Source of the DNA: Cyprinodon diabolis
Taxonomy: Eukaryota; Chordata; Actinopteri; Cyprinodontiformes; Cyprinodontidae
Assembly: GCA_030533445.1 (NCBI GenBank)
Contig: CM060080.1
Location: forward strand, 19,545,377-19,609,376
Length of the DNA: 64,000 bases
Direction: 5' to 3'
Under the pieces are notes generated by a model that saw only the letters and a list, made by a program, of their open reading frames with translations, had not been told where the DNA came from and did no database searches. Below, in pieces: positions 1 to 10,704 of the stretch (the first letter of the stretch is position 1; each line of letters opens with the position of its first letter). A program made the position numbers and the translations under genes.

Positions 1-537
1 GCAATTAGCCAAAAAGCTTCAATACCTTATGAGGCTTCATCTCAACATCACAAATTTGCATGTTTTCTAAGCCTTAAAAGGGCTTTTGTTTGGGCTACCC
101 TATAAGCCTGGAACTCAACGCTACTCCAGACCTTTTGAATTGACAAAGCTTTCTTGATGGGAAGCAAAAACTCTTCAAACTTGGAGTCCAGATGTTTGTT
201 TTGTCAATCTTTTTGGAACAACTACGACCTGGATGACTGAGAATCTTCACCAGCATACATTCTGCTTATAGGATCTTGGCCTAATACTATTAAAACAGGA
301 TCACAGTTTTTATTTGTTAGATGAGGAGCCTGACATTTTTTGTGACTCACGCACACTAAAGAATGAGCTCTTGCTCTATTTTATTTCTGCATTTGTTTGT
401 TGTTCTTTTGTCCTTTTCCCTGATGACAAAAATACAACCCCTCCTTGAGAGACAGCAAGCTCAATTCGTGGCAGTGGCCCTGCTGCCCTCCTTGGCCCCC
501 TGGTAGATTTCTTCAATAACAGCCATTGCATACTCAC
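1..537. other. Intron after oip5 exon 2, partly repeat
   Basis: This stretch lies downstream of the second oip5 coding exon and should be its intron, starting with the donor GTGAGT on the minus strand. I looked for the second CxxC half of the Mis18 domain on the minus strand and did not find it, so exon 3 is probably outside the window. Positions 81-252 are a dispersed repeat (separate entry); nothing else is recognised. Confidence 0.5.
81..252 (+). repeat. Dispersed repeat, copy A
   Basis: About 170 bases closely match 7131-7309 in the same orientation. Both copies start with GGCTTTTGTTTGGGCTACCC and end with CTGGATGACTGAGAATCTTC followed by ACCA. Differences are scattered substitutions and small indels. 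No terminal inverted repeats or target duplication were found, so the family is not assigned. Confidence 0.7.
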
Positions 538-1057
538 CAATTAGTCATCACCCCTTTGTTTACTGACTCAAGTGCTTCGCTCAGAACGACATCATTGGTT
601 ACTCCTGCAAGGGGGAAAAACAACCCAAAACATAGAACGATAAAGGAAAAGAGTTCAGTTTAATCCACACTGAGATAACTTCTCTTTAAGATCACGCGAT
701 ATTTTAAGTCAAGCGAGACACAGCTTTAAAAATTCAAACGTTATCAACATAAATGCAACCTTTATATTTAATGAATTTAAAAAAAGGGACTCTCTCTCTC
801 TGAGGTTAAGACAGATCACTTACGGGAGGTGACATGGACATACAACTGGTATATTTACATTAGACAGGACGTAAACAGAACCTACGCATGCACATGATGG
901 AGTCGATGCTTTTGATTTCTCCACACATGGTTAAAGAGTCCGCCAGAATAGTGTTACATTGCAGACAGTGGAAAGTCATCAGCTGTCCCTGTTCGGCTGC
1001 TCCACTTATGCTTAAGTCGTCGAATCGCTCCACTATAAAGCTTTCGTCAAACTCCAT
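538..1057 (-). CDS. oip5: oip5 (Mis18-beta), 5' part: coding exons 1-2
   Basis: Opa-interacting protein 5 (Mis18-beta) is a subunit of the Mis18 complex, which licenses centromeres for loading of CENP-A at mitotic exit. Exon 1 is 886-1057 (start ATG at 1057, 57 codons plus one base, donor GTAGGT) and exon 2 is 538-604 (acceptor TTGCAG, donor GTGAGT). The joined frame is open. It shows the first zinc-binding CxxC of the Mis18/Yippee-like fold (HCLQC, residues 30-34), followed by ADSLTMCGEI, and exon 2 supplies the conserved strand VTNDVVLSEAL. The second CxxC half lies beyond the window. Identity is also supported by position: human OIP5 is head-to-head with NUSAP1. The extended open frame past 886 is intron read-through. 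Confidence 0.85.
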
Positions 1058-1097
1058 AATGCCTACTTCTAAAAAACATAAACAAGGTGGGATTCTG

Positions 1098-1118
1098 ATT
1101 GGCGCTAGAACCTTTGAA
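1098..1118. promoter_or_regulatory. CCAAT box and CHR-like site upstream of oip5
   Basis: ATTGG (reverse CCAAT) is at 1098-1102 and TTTGAA at 1113-1118, 40-60 bases upstream of the oip5 start codon. NF-Y CCAAT boxes plus a cell-cycle homology region (TTTGAA type) are the known signature of mitotic genes bound by DREAM/MuvB. The order here reads as if it faces nusap1, so assignment to oip5 alone is inference. Confidence 0.45.
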
Positions 1119-1149
1119 TCGAAAAGGACGAAACGTCACATCCTTCTTT

Positions 1150-1260
1150 TTCTTGGTCTTTTTCTTCTTCTTCTTCTTTTTTTATTTTATTTTACGACGG
1201 TCGGCAAGCAACGTATTGATGCGCAATACCGCCATCTACTGGAATGAAGTGTGGATCGGA
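1150..1260 (-). repeat. 3' tail of I/Nimb-like LINE, minus strand
   Basis: Read on the minus strand this gives CCACACTTCATTCCAGTAG, then ATGGCGGTATTGC, a GCCGACCGTCG block and an AGAAGAAGAAGAAG run. The same order of blocks forms the 3' end of the longer LINE at 1780-1870. It is therefore a second, almost wholly 5'-truncated copy of the same family, inserted just upstream of oip5. Confidence 0.7.
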
Positions 1261-1765
1261 ACACTATATATAAATTCTCCCACAAAAAAAAAATATATAT
1301 AATTAAGTTAATCAATCGTGTATTCTTTCAATCAGTACGTCACACCCTCACGGTTTTATACCGTCTTATTTACATTTTTCACAATGTAATGTTCTAGTTC
1401 GGGACACACTTGGTTATGTTATGTTGTTTTTTGTCCGTTTGTTGTATGTGTGGAAGAAGCCTGTAATGGTATAAAAGAAGGATACGCGAATTTTTTGTAT
1501 TAGCACATGTATTGTATGTGCTGTTAAGAACAACAAAAATGTTTAAAGAACAATACGGTAAGGTTAATAAAAAATAGACACTACCGCACAGGAACCTTTA
1601 AAATAGAAAATGTGAAAGGTACAAAATATGATTTCAGCTTAAAATAACGGCAATCTATTTATGTATTTATTCTTCATTTAAAACATCTAATGAAAATACT
1701 GTCGAATAGTTGTATATTTCGATATATTTGGCAACTGGTTTGGTGAAATATTTGTGCGTTTAGGC
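1261..1765. other. AT-rich intergenic DNA, nothing recognised
   Basis: No convincing coding frame, RNA gene or repeat boundary is visible. It joined directly to 4598 onward before the LINE inserted, so it belongs to the original oip5-nusap1 spacer or to an older insertion. Confidence 0.5.
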
Positions 1766-1779
1766 CAGGGTTTGGCTTC

Positions 1780-4597
1780 TTCTTCTTCTTCTTGTCAAGT
1801 TTTATGGCGGTTGGCAACAAACTGTTAGTAGCATTACCGCCACTTACTGGTATGGAGTGTGGTTCGTGATGGTTTAAATATTTATCCTGATACATTCTAC
1901 CCTAACTTCTTCTAAACATACATTCACACATTCACACTTAAAAATATATACATATTTGTGCACAGCTTTGTATATCATTCCTTCACTCACAAACACACTT
2001 ACTATAATTAAATTCTATGAAATAATTTCGTTTTCTTTAGAAATCGAAAAATTATTTGTATGTGTTTACTCCCTAAATTTTTCCTCAGTAATAAATTAAC
2101 CTTCTCCTTAATGTCTTCAAACTCTCTCCTCATATATCTTCTCTCTTTTTCATATTTATGACATTCTAATATAACATGTTCTATAGTTTCATATTTATCA
2201 CAGAAATCACATTTGCCCGTTTTATGTTTTTGTATTTTAAAAAGTGTATAATTAAGTCCTGTATGACCAAATCTTAACCTTGTTATCACTCTTTCCTCCT
2301 TTCTATTTCTTCTTCCATTTCTTCTTTCTCCTACCATCTTCTGAATTTTATAAAACCATCTTCCTGTTTTATCTTCATCCCACCTTTTTTGCCAAATTTC
2401 CATAAGTTTCTCTTTAATAATACTCTTTCCTTCTGATTTACTTATTTTAACTATAAAACTAATAGAATGTTTAATTGCCCTTTTTGCCATTTTATCTGCC
2501 CTCTCGTTTCCTTCTACCCCAATATGTGCTGGAACCCACACAAATGTAACTATCAGCCCCATGTTTCGTATTCTGAACAGTGTATGATTTATTTCTAATA
2601 AAATGTCCATCCTACTATCTGTTTGGTTATTTTTTAAACTTAATAATGCAGAGCTTGAATCTGAACATATTATTGTTTTTAATGGTTTTATGTCTTCTAC
2701 CCATTGTAACGCTAATAATATTGCCAACATTTCTCCTGTGTATACTGATAATCCATCTGTAATTCGTTTTCCTATTTTTATATTGAATTCTGGTACTACA
2801 AATGCTATTCCTAGTTTCTCAGTTATTTTTGATGCATCAGTATAAATTTGAATATATTGATAATAACTGTCTAAATGTAACTGTACTAAATTAATATCTA
2901 CCGTGTACGATTTATCTTGTTTCTTTTCCATTAGTGACATATCTACTGTTGCTTCTGGTAGAATCCAGGGAGGTATAATTGATATTGGTGTTCTTTGACT
3001 CATTTCTAAACTATTCATTTTAAATTTTTTTATTTTATTTTCAATTGTCCATCCAAAACTCCTCATTTCTTTCTTTTCTTTTTCCCAGCATGGATTTAAA
3101 ATGTCCAAAGTTGGGTGATCCACATTATTTCCTTGTAAATTTAACCAGTAATTAATTTCTAATTTTGTTCTTCTTAAATCTAATCGCATTTCTCCCATTT
3201 CTATTTCTAATGCTGCTGTTGGTGTGGTTTTAAATGCTCCAGTACATAATCTTAGTGCCTGATGTTGGATAATGTCTAATTTGGTTAGATGTGTTTTAGC
3301 TGCTGAACCGTACACTAAACAACCAAAGTCTATGTTGGATCTTATCATACTTGTGTAACTCTGTTTTAGTGATTTCCTATCTGCTCCCCAGTCACTGCCA
3401 GCCAAACATCTCAAAATATTCAAAATTTTCTTACATTTATCAACAACTTTTTGTATATGTATATGCCATTTTAATTTTCATCAAACCATAATCCTAAAAA
3501 TTTTATACACTTTACCTGCTCTAACTCTTGTTTATATAATTTTAATTTTATTTCCTTGTTTATTTTTTTCTGAGTAAATAACATTACTCTCGTTTTATCA
3601 ACTGAGAACTTAAATCCCCATTGCAACGCCCATTTCTCTATTTCAATAATAACCTTTTGTATTTTTTTAACAATAAAATCAACATTTTTCCCTCGTTTCC
3701 AAACAGCTCCATAATCTGCAAATAGTGAACACCCCATGTCTTTTTCAATATCTTTAAATACATCATTTATCATAATTGAGAACAATAGTGGACTTATAAT
3801 ACTACCCTGCGGAGTTCCATTTTCTACTATATATTTTCCTGAGGTAGATTCTCCTATTCTAACTTGTATTTTCCTATCTGTTAAAAAGTCTTTAATCCAT
3901 TTAAATATTCTCCCTTTAATACCAAACTTGTATAATTTAATTAATAATCCATCCACCCACATCATGTCATATGCCTTTTCTATATCAAAGAATACAGCCG
4001 CTACACTTTCTTTATTTACTTGTGCTCTTCTAATTTCGTGCTCTAAACAGAGCGTTGGATCGTTAGTGCTCCTCCCTTTTCGAAAACCACTTTGATATTT
4101 TGATATATATCCTTTACTATTTAGATAATATACCAGTCTATTATTAATCATTTTTTCCATTATTTTACATAAATTAGATGTTAAGGCTATTGGTCTGTAG
4201 TTTTCTGGGTTTGAATGATCTTTTCCTGGTTTGGCTATTGGTATTATAATTGATTCCTTCCAGTTCAACGGTAATTTTCCCTCCTCCCAAATTTTATTAT
4301 ATAGTTGTAATATTATATCTTTAGATTTTTCACTAAGTTGCCCTATCATTCTATACCAGATTTGGTCTTTACCTGGTGCTGTGTTTTTTGTCTTTTTAAG
4401 TGCATTGTTCAATTCCGTTTTTGTAAACTCAACATTTAACAAATTATTTGTTTCTTCAACGCTCTGTATAAAATCATTATATTTAATTTTTGTATTTTCA
4501 CTAATATTATTTGAACTATGAATTTTACTAAACGTTCTTGCCAATATTTCAACTTTATCTTCATCTCTTATTATGTTTGTATCATCTATTTTTAGTA
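1780..4597 (-). mobile_element. 5'-truncated non-LTR retrotransposon (I/Nimb-like) with 14-bp target duplication
   Basis: The element is about 2.8 kb on the minus strand and encodes a reverse transcriptase followed by an RNase H domain, the arrangement of the I/Nimb group of LINEs. It ends at 1780 in a GAA repeat tail, preceded by a GGCGGTAATGC...GCCAACCGCC block. The 14-mer CAGGGTTTGGCTTC flanks it exactly once on each side (1766-1779 and 4598-4611), a target-site duplication that fixes both ends. ORF1, any endonuclease and the RT start are missing, so the 5' end was truncated on insertion. It sits in the spacer between the divergent genes oip5 and nusap1. Confidence 0.9.
2008..4597 (-). pseudogene. 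Dead LINE ORF2: reverse transcriptase plus RNase H
   Basis: Two open frames make up the remains. The first (ending at 3471) carries the RT fingers and palm: APGKDQI, NYRPIALTSNLCKIMEK, FFDIEKAYD, GTPQGSIISPLLF. The catalytic box reads FADY where the family has an acidic pair (FADD/YADD), so the second aspartate is lost. A one-base frame change between about 3424 and 3475 leads into the second frame (3423-2008). That frame holds the RT end and an RNase H with its usual acidic set (YTDAS, GEMLAI, CSDSSSAL, HIGVEGNERAD), then a Cys/His-rich end. The methionine at 4613 lies in flanking DNA beyond the duplication and is not the element's own start. The element cannot retrotranspose by itself. Confidence 0.9.
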
Positions 4598-4649
4598 CAG
4601 GGTTTGGCTTCATGTGGACGGGGCCTAAAATCTGACTACCTTGACTCTG

Positions 4650-4717
4650 ATTGGCTGTGCGTCATATCCGGTCAACGACAACAGCCAATCGAACAGCTCG
4701 TTTACTTGTGCTTTGAA
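4650..4717 (+). promoter_or_regulatory. nusap1 promoter: two CCAAT boxes and a CHR
   Basis: ATTGG is at 4650-4654, CCAAT at 4685-4689 and TTTGAA at 4712-4717, spaced about 35 and 27 bases apart. This layout of tandem NF-Y sites with a downstream CHR is typical of G2/M genes repressed by DREAM and activated by B-MYB/FOXM1. The last site sits in the 10-mer CTTTGAATCG, which also occurs at 1112-1121 upstream of oip5. Binding is inference. Confidence 0.6.
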
Positions 4718-4756
4718 TCGGAGGCAATTTTAACCGTCGGGCGCCGAGGTAGTACG

Positions 4757-4815
4757 AAATAAGCTGTTTGCCAACCAACTGCCAATAAACTCCTCAAAGA
4801 CGACGAAGAAGAAAA
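4757..4815 (+). repeat. Possible LINE 3' tail, plus strand, in nusap1 5' region
   Basis: AAGCTGTTTGCCAACCAACT followed by GCCAATAAACT and a GACGAAGAAGAA run resembles the end block of the LINE at 1780-1860 read on its own sense strand. It is short and diverged, lies 60 bases before the nusap1 start codon and probably falls in the 5' UTR. Confidence 0.4.
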
Positions 4816-4874
4816 GACAAACTACAATAACATTAACAAAAAGAAGTAGGCTATATTAAAGTCTAAACTGCCAG

Positions 4875-7800
4875 ATGATCATGGATTTGGACTCCATGAA
4901 GTATGCGGAGCTGCGAAGCCTTGCGAAGGAGCTGGGACTAAAGGCAAATATGAAGGTAATTTGACATGTTTTATGAATGGTTACTCACACTTATTATGCT
5001 AACGAAAGATGCGCGCCATCAATATATCGAGCTAAGTACGTTTTAACGTTAATTATTTTCGAAACAGGCCGATAAACTCCTGAAAGCCATCAAACAACAC
5101 TACGAACAACAAAACAAAGCGCAGGTAACCTGGCAGAAAACAAATTGGAATAACTAAAACAATGCATGGGAAGAGAAAATGCATGTTTATGGGTGTTTTG
5201 TGCATTATTTTAAAAAAAAAGGAACAAGACAACGATACTGTACAAGAACCTCCAACTGCAGCTCCAGGGAGTGAGCAGGCGGAGCAGGATGCTGTTGGTC
5301 ATGATGAAGCTGCAAATGTTGTTGCGTTTGTGAATACCCGGCGGGGTAGAGGAAACTGTACAAAGAGAAAGATATCCTCTGGTGCTGCTGAGGTTAGTAG
5401 TTTAGAAAAGCCAATAAATTAAAATGACAATTATCTCAGGCTTATATTTAATTTCTTTTTTTTTTCTTCTAGGTTCATGGCCCATCTGAGTTATGCAACC
5501 CACCATGCAGTGCAGTGGATAAGAAAAAAAGAAAGGTGTCCCCTAACAGGGACTCTGAAGTGACTGCGCTGGAGCCCCAACCTGCTGATAAAGACCAGCA
5601 GCAACCTAACTCCAGCGAGCAAAACCCCCTGCATGCAGAATCAGGTCTGATACATCATTTTGAGGAAGTTATTGTACACAATTTTTTTTTGAAGAAAATT
5701 TGCAAAAAAAATCTTATTGAAGAGATTAAATCCTAAAGACTGTAATGAGGCATTGTCAGTCAGTGGGGCTGGGTAAAGGACAGGATCTATTTTATCCTAT
5801 ATGTAATAGGCATCAGCTTTAATTTAGGTGTATTAAAAAAACTAATCTTTTTGGGGACCTGAGTTGCATACATACACCTCAGGTTGTATTTTAAAGAGGA
5901 AAGCTGCAACTATTCCTACTGCAGTAGGAAATTAACATTGATTTATACAATTTTATTATCGAATAATTCATTCATTAAATTGATGCCCTGACCTCAGCAA
6001 AACAATAAAAAATAATGATTGCATTCAAAACTTAATGTGCAGAATTATTTGCATTCAAGCTTTATCAGTGACATAAGTGTAATGAGCCTGTATCAGTTGC
6101 ATATTCATCTCCACGCTGCTTGTATTTGCAAAATGTGTAAAAAAAAAAAAAAAATCTTATTTATTCCACAACTTTACTTTCCATGTTTTGTTATCCCTGG
6201 AAATGTATCCAAACAGAATTTGACTTTTATTTTACAAAAAAACATAAAAAACATCTCTTTTTAACCAAGCTGACCGAAACTCACTTTTTTTTCTTTTAAA
6301 CTCTGTTGATTTATCTATTTTATTTATATTTTTGATGTTAGATTATTATAACTTGATCCTGGTAACCAGCTCATGTCTAGTTGTAACAGTAGATTTAATT
6401 TCAAACTAAGGCTTTTCTCTTAGAGTTAAACGTGTTTATACCATTTTTAGCATCTCATTTTTTTATATCTTGATCAATAGAAATTCCACATACAGAGAAG
6501 GCTCCAAAAACGGCCAAATGTGGCAGGATCCCTCGTTACCAAGGGTTACAGCAGAAAAGCAAGACTTTGTTAAAACCCAACACTCCCAGTAAGTTGTTTT
6601 TCTCTTCACCCCAATCCCCTCTGGTTTATGACAGACGATAGGAAACAACATTTTAAATTACAACTTCTTCAAGATCAATTACTTAAATTTGATCATTTTG
6701 TTTTTCATCAGACTTCAAAAAGCTCCATGAGGCCCAATTCAACAAGATGGAATCCATTGACAGCTATGTTCAGAGGAAGAAAAAGCAGACAGAGACCTAC
6801 AAAACTCCAGCGAAGGACCTGAAGGTAATTTGATGATGTTGGTCTGTTTTAATTTTGGTTATTTATTTTTTTCCAGTTTATTTTATTACCAGATAAGTAA
6901 AATCCAGACTTGTGAGTATTCCCTAATTTTCTCTGTTAAAAGTGCAATAAGCCAGAAAGTTAATAAAATCCTAAGAGCTGGAACATGAGTTCTCAAAAAC
7001 CTACAATGCAGCGATAGAGTTGATTCCTTCCCGCTATCATCTGACTCCTCATACTCATGCAGGGAACCAAAACATCTCGCCTGGTCAGCCAGGCCAACAA
7101 CGACCCTAACAATTCCCATTACCATAACAAGGCTTTTGTTTGGGCTACCCTATAACCCTGAAACTCAACGCTACTTTAGACATTTTCAATTGAGAAAGCT
7201 TTTGGGGTGGGAAGTGAAACCTCTTCAAACTTTAGAAAACAAGTCCAGTGGTTTGTTTTTTTACTTCTTTGGAATGACTGTGATCTGGATGACTGAGAAT
7301 CTTCACCAATAAGTAAGAAATTGATCATCATCAAATTGAAACTGCCGGTGCAGTGTGTTTACCTCGTTTACCTCCACATTTCTGAGCCTGTAATAGGAAA
7401 GTTTACAGGGTTACCAAAACAAAGCATTTGGTATTTAATTTTTGCAGCAGCCTGCAAACATGAACGCTAGCAAGAGAAGCAAACAAGTCTGAACAATATT
7501 GATTGATGGACTTTATTGATCTCACAGTGGAGAAATTTTCTCGTTACATCAGCCCAAATAGTCAAAGGAGAAGAAGGTGCCAAAGGAAGTAAAAGGTGCA
7601 TGGGATATATACAGTTTAAACAGTGCATCCACATATGGCAGCTTTTTTTTTTTTTTTTTTGGGAAGGATTAAATATACAGGGTTATTGCAGAGGGTGTTT
7701 ACTTGGGTATTTATATAGATAGGTATTTACATATATATAATTATTGCTCAGGGTATCAAATAATTGCACATCATACATTGCACAAGTTATTGCTGTTGTA

Positions 7801-10704
7801 GTGTCGGATTGTAGAGTCTCGTAGCAGCAGGGATGAATGTCCTGCGGTAGCGCTCTCTTTTACTAACAAGGAAATGCCTAAGAAGCCTCGGCATCGTTTA
7901 AAAGTATTTGCAGAATAACTTTGATTCTTGAGTTTAGCTGGGCTACGTCCTAGTGTCTCTTTACATGGCAACCTTATTTGTGCCGTCATTATTGCTTATT
8001 GCTCTTTTGACTAAAGAGCATATTTTTTTTTATTTTAAGTTAACTTCAAAAGCTGCTGATTAGAGACAAATGCAACAGCCTGACTCGTCATCCTAGATGT
8101 TGTGGAAAAGTGCACAACATCTACTTATGTTTTTTTTTTCTTTGTTTTATAGAAGAAATCAGAGCAAAGCTCTATGTTCAGTCTAGGCCCCGTCAAGAAG
8201 ACGCCCGCTGAAGAAAAGCGTCAGCACACTTTGCCTGTAGCCAGTAAAATTCCTTCAAAAAAACCTGCTGGGAAAGACGATGTTCCTTTCAGACCTACTG
8301 TCCTTTCTACTCGCAGGATCAATGTCCGGTGAGTCAGTTAGAATCAATACAGTGGAATCTTTACATTTACCTTATATCTCAGAGCTCCGCAATGAACCCA
8401 GTTAAAATCCCTCTAGATTCTCAGAGGCTACACTTGATAATGAGTTTAAGAGATCCCTGGTGAAGACCCCAGCTCGGATTTCACTGTCCATCACCTCCAG
8501 CACCCCCAAAAAAACAGCTGCAGATGCAGGAAAGCCCGCCATGGTCAAGACGTCAGGATTCTCTGCCCAGAAGACTCCAGGTAATTCAACCTTTTCATTG
8601 ATCCACTATACACTCATTTCACAGTGAAACTCTTTTATGTTTTAGATTCAATATTTCAAGCCTTTATCTGTTGTCATTGTGATGATTCTAGCTTGCAGAA
8701 CATGGAAACCAGAGGAGGTTCTTTTATCCAAGTGTTTTGTCTTTTGAACAGTTTTTTTCTGTAACCGACTGAAGTCTGATTTATAATCAGAAACCGGGCC
8801 GTCTGCGTGTGTGTCGCAGTTTATGCAAATGTACCTCAGCCCCTGCCACAACACTCTGGTGCACCTCTCCAAACTGTAGGTGACCGCAGACAGGAGGCCT
8901 CTGATTCCTGTTTGGTACTGTACTGGCTTGTTTTGTTTGTATGACTGCCATTGCCGAAAACGACCCGTGAAGTTGGACCAGCTAGAAGAGTGAGGTGCGC
9001 TAGAACACTGGAACCCTATTTCCACCTGGATCCCTGATGTTTTTCGCCCTCATTTCCCTTCGTTGTCGCACAAACTTGCCCCCACTTCCTCACCGCCTCT
9101 GCCGTATCTAGACCCACCGCTAGTTCCTGATTGTCCCTCTTGCATTGTGGCGAGGAATAACATAGCGCAGACCACATTTAAAAATTGTGCAAAAATATCT
9201 GCAGCAAGCTTACTGCGACACACTGCTGCAGGAGTAGGATAAGATAATCCTTTATTTGTCCCACAGTGGGGAAATTGCAGCGTTGCATCACAGTGAACAG
9301 TACAGTAGGAAAAAAGAAGAATACAAAGTATAAAAAATATTTAAAAATATATAAAAAAATATACATTAAGTATATACAGACAAGACCATCACACTTGGTG
9401 TGAACAGTTAAATGGCTAGGGCTAAGGTTACAAATAACCGGCCCTTAATTGGTTAGGCCGCCTTTAGCTTCAGTATGGTGTTGCATGGAGGTGATCAGCC
9501 CGTAGTGATGCTGAGGTGTGATGGGGAATCCACCTTCAGGTCATCTGTGATGCTTCTGTTATTGCACATCTTGCTCTTAATAAATCTTTAAATAAGTGTC
9601 AGATCAGGGTAGTTTGTTGGCCAATTGGGCTCAGTATCACCACGATAACTGAACCTGCTACTGGTACCTTTAGATACGATGGCAGGTATCAGTTCTTGCC
9701 AGAAAATAAAACTGGCTTTTCCATTTTTCTCCATGTTCTTTTGCCACCAATATGAACAGTTAAGTTATTTTTAATTATTATTTTTTTTGCATGTAGTTTC
9801 CTTATTTGTTTTTTTTTCTATTGATTAACACATATGTGTAGTTTAGTCATTTTGTGTTTGATAACTTTAGTTGGGTTGTAGAGGGGAGAATTTTGTTTTG
9901 TCTAGGGACAACAGAGGTGAGGTCTGGTTTATTTACATAAGGTCGGTTATTATATATTGTCCTTACCGAAAAATAAATCACATGAAGCAATAATTCAAAC
10001 TAACAGACAAGGGAACTTTGATTTAACTTATTAGGGCGTAACACCTTGAGTTTCCAATGTTGGATTATTTTTTTTTATCATCTATAAGCACGTTGTAATC
10101 AGAAACAAGTAATAAAGCTTGACATATTCAATTCTGTTTTATTGTGTCAAAATATTGAACTTTCTTAAGGTGGTCCATGTTAGGAGCTGTAATTGTAGAA
10201 GTGTTTGTGTAAAGACGAGTTTTATTTTTTTTCCCCCGAGGACCTTTTGTTTTCACCGGAAACACAAGTGTAGTAACAACTCCTGGAACCCAAAAGAAAC
10301 CAGCCTTTGATCTGAAGGCCAGCCTGTCGCGGCCCCTTGGCTACAAACCTCATAAAGGTAACAAGACTGCTCTAAGCTATGCGAAGCTTCCCAGGGGGGT
10401 TAATGATAGATGGGGTTGTTGATGGTTGAATCGCTCCGCAGGTAAACTGAAACCTTTCGGAGAGGTGAAGGAAAACGCAGCAACAAACACGTCTGTCTCC
10501 AATCCTCGGCAAGAGAGCTACAAAAAGCCCAAAATCCTCTCCAGGTAAGCTACAGACGAACCTCTAAACATGATCAGCTCGTACAGGCCTTCCTAGTCAT
10601 CTTCTGTCGTGTTCAGGGACGACCGGAGAAACAGACAGCTGGAAACCCGGAAACAGAAAAAGGAAAGCATGCTCGGCGCGAGGAGAGGACTTGTGATGAT
10701 GTAG
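4875..10704 (+). CDS. nusap1: nusap1, nucleolar and spindle-associated protein 1
   Basis: NuSAP binds and bundles spindle microtubules around chromatin during mitosis. Coding exons: 4875-4955, 5068-5124, 5222-5392, 5473-5644, 6481-6588, 6712-6824, 8153-8328, 8417-8580, 10274-10357, 10442-10544, 10617-10704; every phase joins, giving 438 residues (human 441). Residues 1-46 form the SAP-like N-terminus ([15 protein letters not shown]). KKKRKV at 120-125 is an SV40-like nuclear signal. [20 protein letters not shown] is the conserved central block. [20 protein letters not shown] and KLKPF follow, with a KEN degron at 385-387 (APC/C). The basic helical C-terminus ends RRGLVMM. The start was chosen because [10 protein letters not shown] aligns with the human N-terminus. 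The acceptors of exons 3 and 9 have poor pyrimidine tracts. Confidence 0.95.
5645..6480 (+). other. nusap1 intron 4, nothing recognised
   Basis: AT-rich intron of 836 bases between phase-1 exons. The short open frames in it show no family resemblance. Confidence 0.6.
7131..7309 (+). repeat. Dispersed repeat, copy B, in nusap1 intron 6
   Basis: Second copy of the repeat at 81-252, same orientation. Shared blocks include GGGCTACCCTATAA, CTCAACGCTACT, CTCTTCAAACTT and TGGATGACTGAGAATCTTCA. Confidence 0.7.
7503..7880. repeat. LINE-type 3' region in nusap1 intron 6
   Basis: It contains GACTTTATTGATCTCACAGT and a later stretch with TTGCACATCATACATTGCAC and CTGCGGTAGCGCTCTCTTTT. This resembles the 3' untranslated ends of common teleost LINEs. 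A poly-T run interrupts it at 7644-7660. The family was not determined. Confidence 0.5.
8581..10273 (+). other. nusap1 intron 8
   Basis: Largest nusap1 intron. A LINE-like end (AATCCTTTATTTGTCCCACA with a following GGGGAAATTGC) is at 9245-9380, ending in an AT-rich tract. I see no gene in the rest. Confidence 0.5.
9238..9380. repeat. LINE 3' end-like fragment in nusap1 intron 8
   Basis: TCCTTTATTTGTCCCACAGT and GGGGAAATTGCAGCGTTGCA resemble the segment at 7503-7550 and the widely dispersed fish LINE/SINE tail that reads as TTTATTgATCCCAcagGGGAAATT. It ends in an A/T-rich stretch. Confidence 0.5.

Noticed and set aside
888..1247. 119-codon plus-strand frame across oip5 exon 1 and a TTC repeat
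   Set aside because: Antisense to the oip5 exon and low-complexity Leu/Phe run from the LINE tail. Not a gene.
2580..4521. Plus-strand frames antisense to the LINE
   Set aside because: Mirror frames of the RT/RNase H region with hydrophobic bias only.
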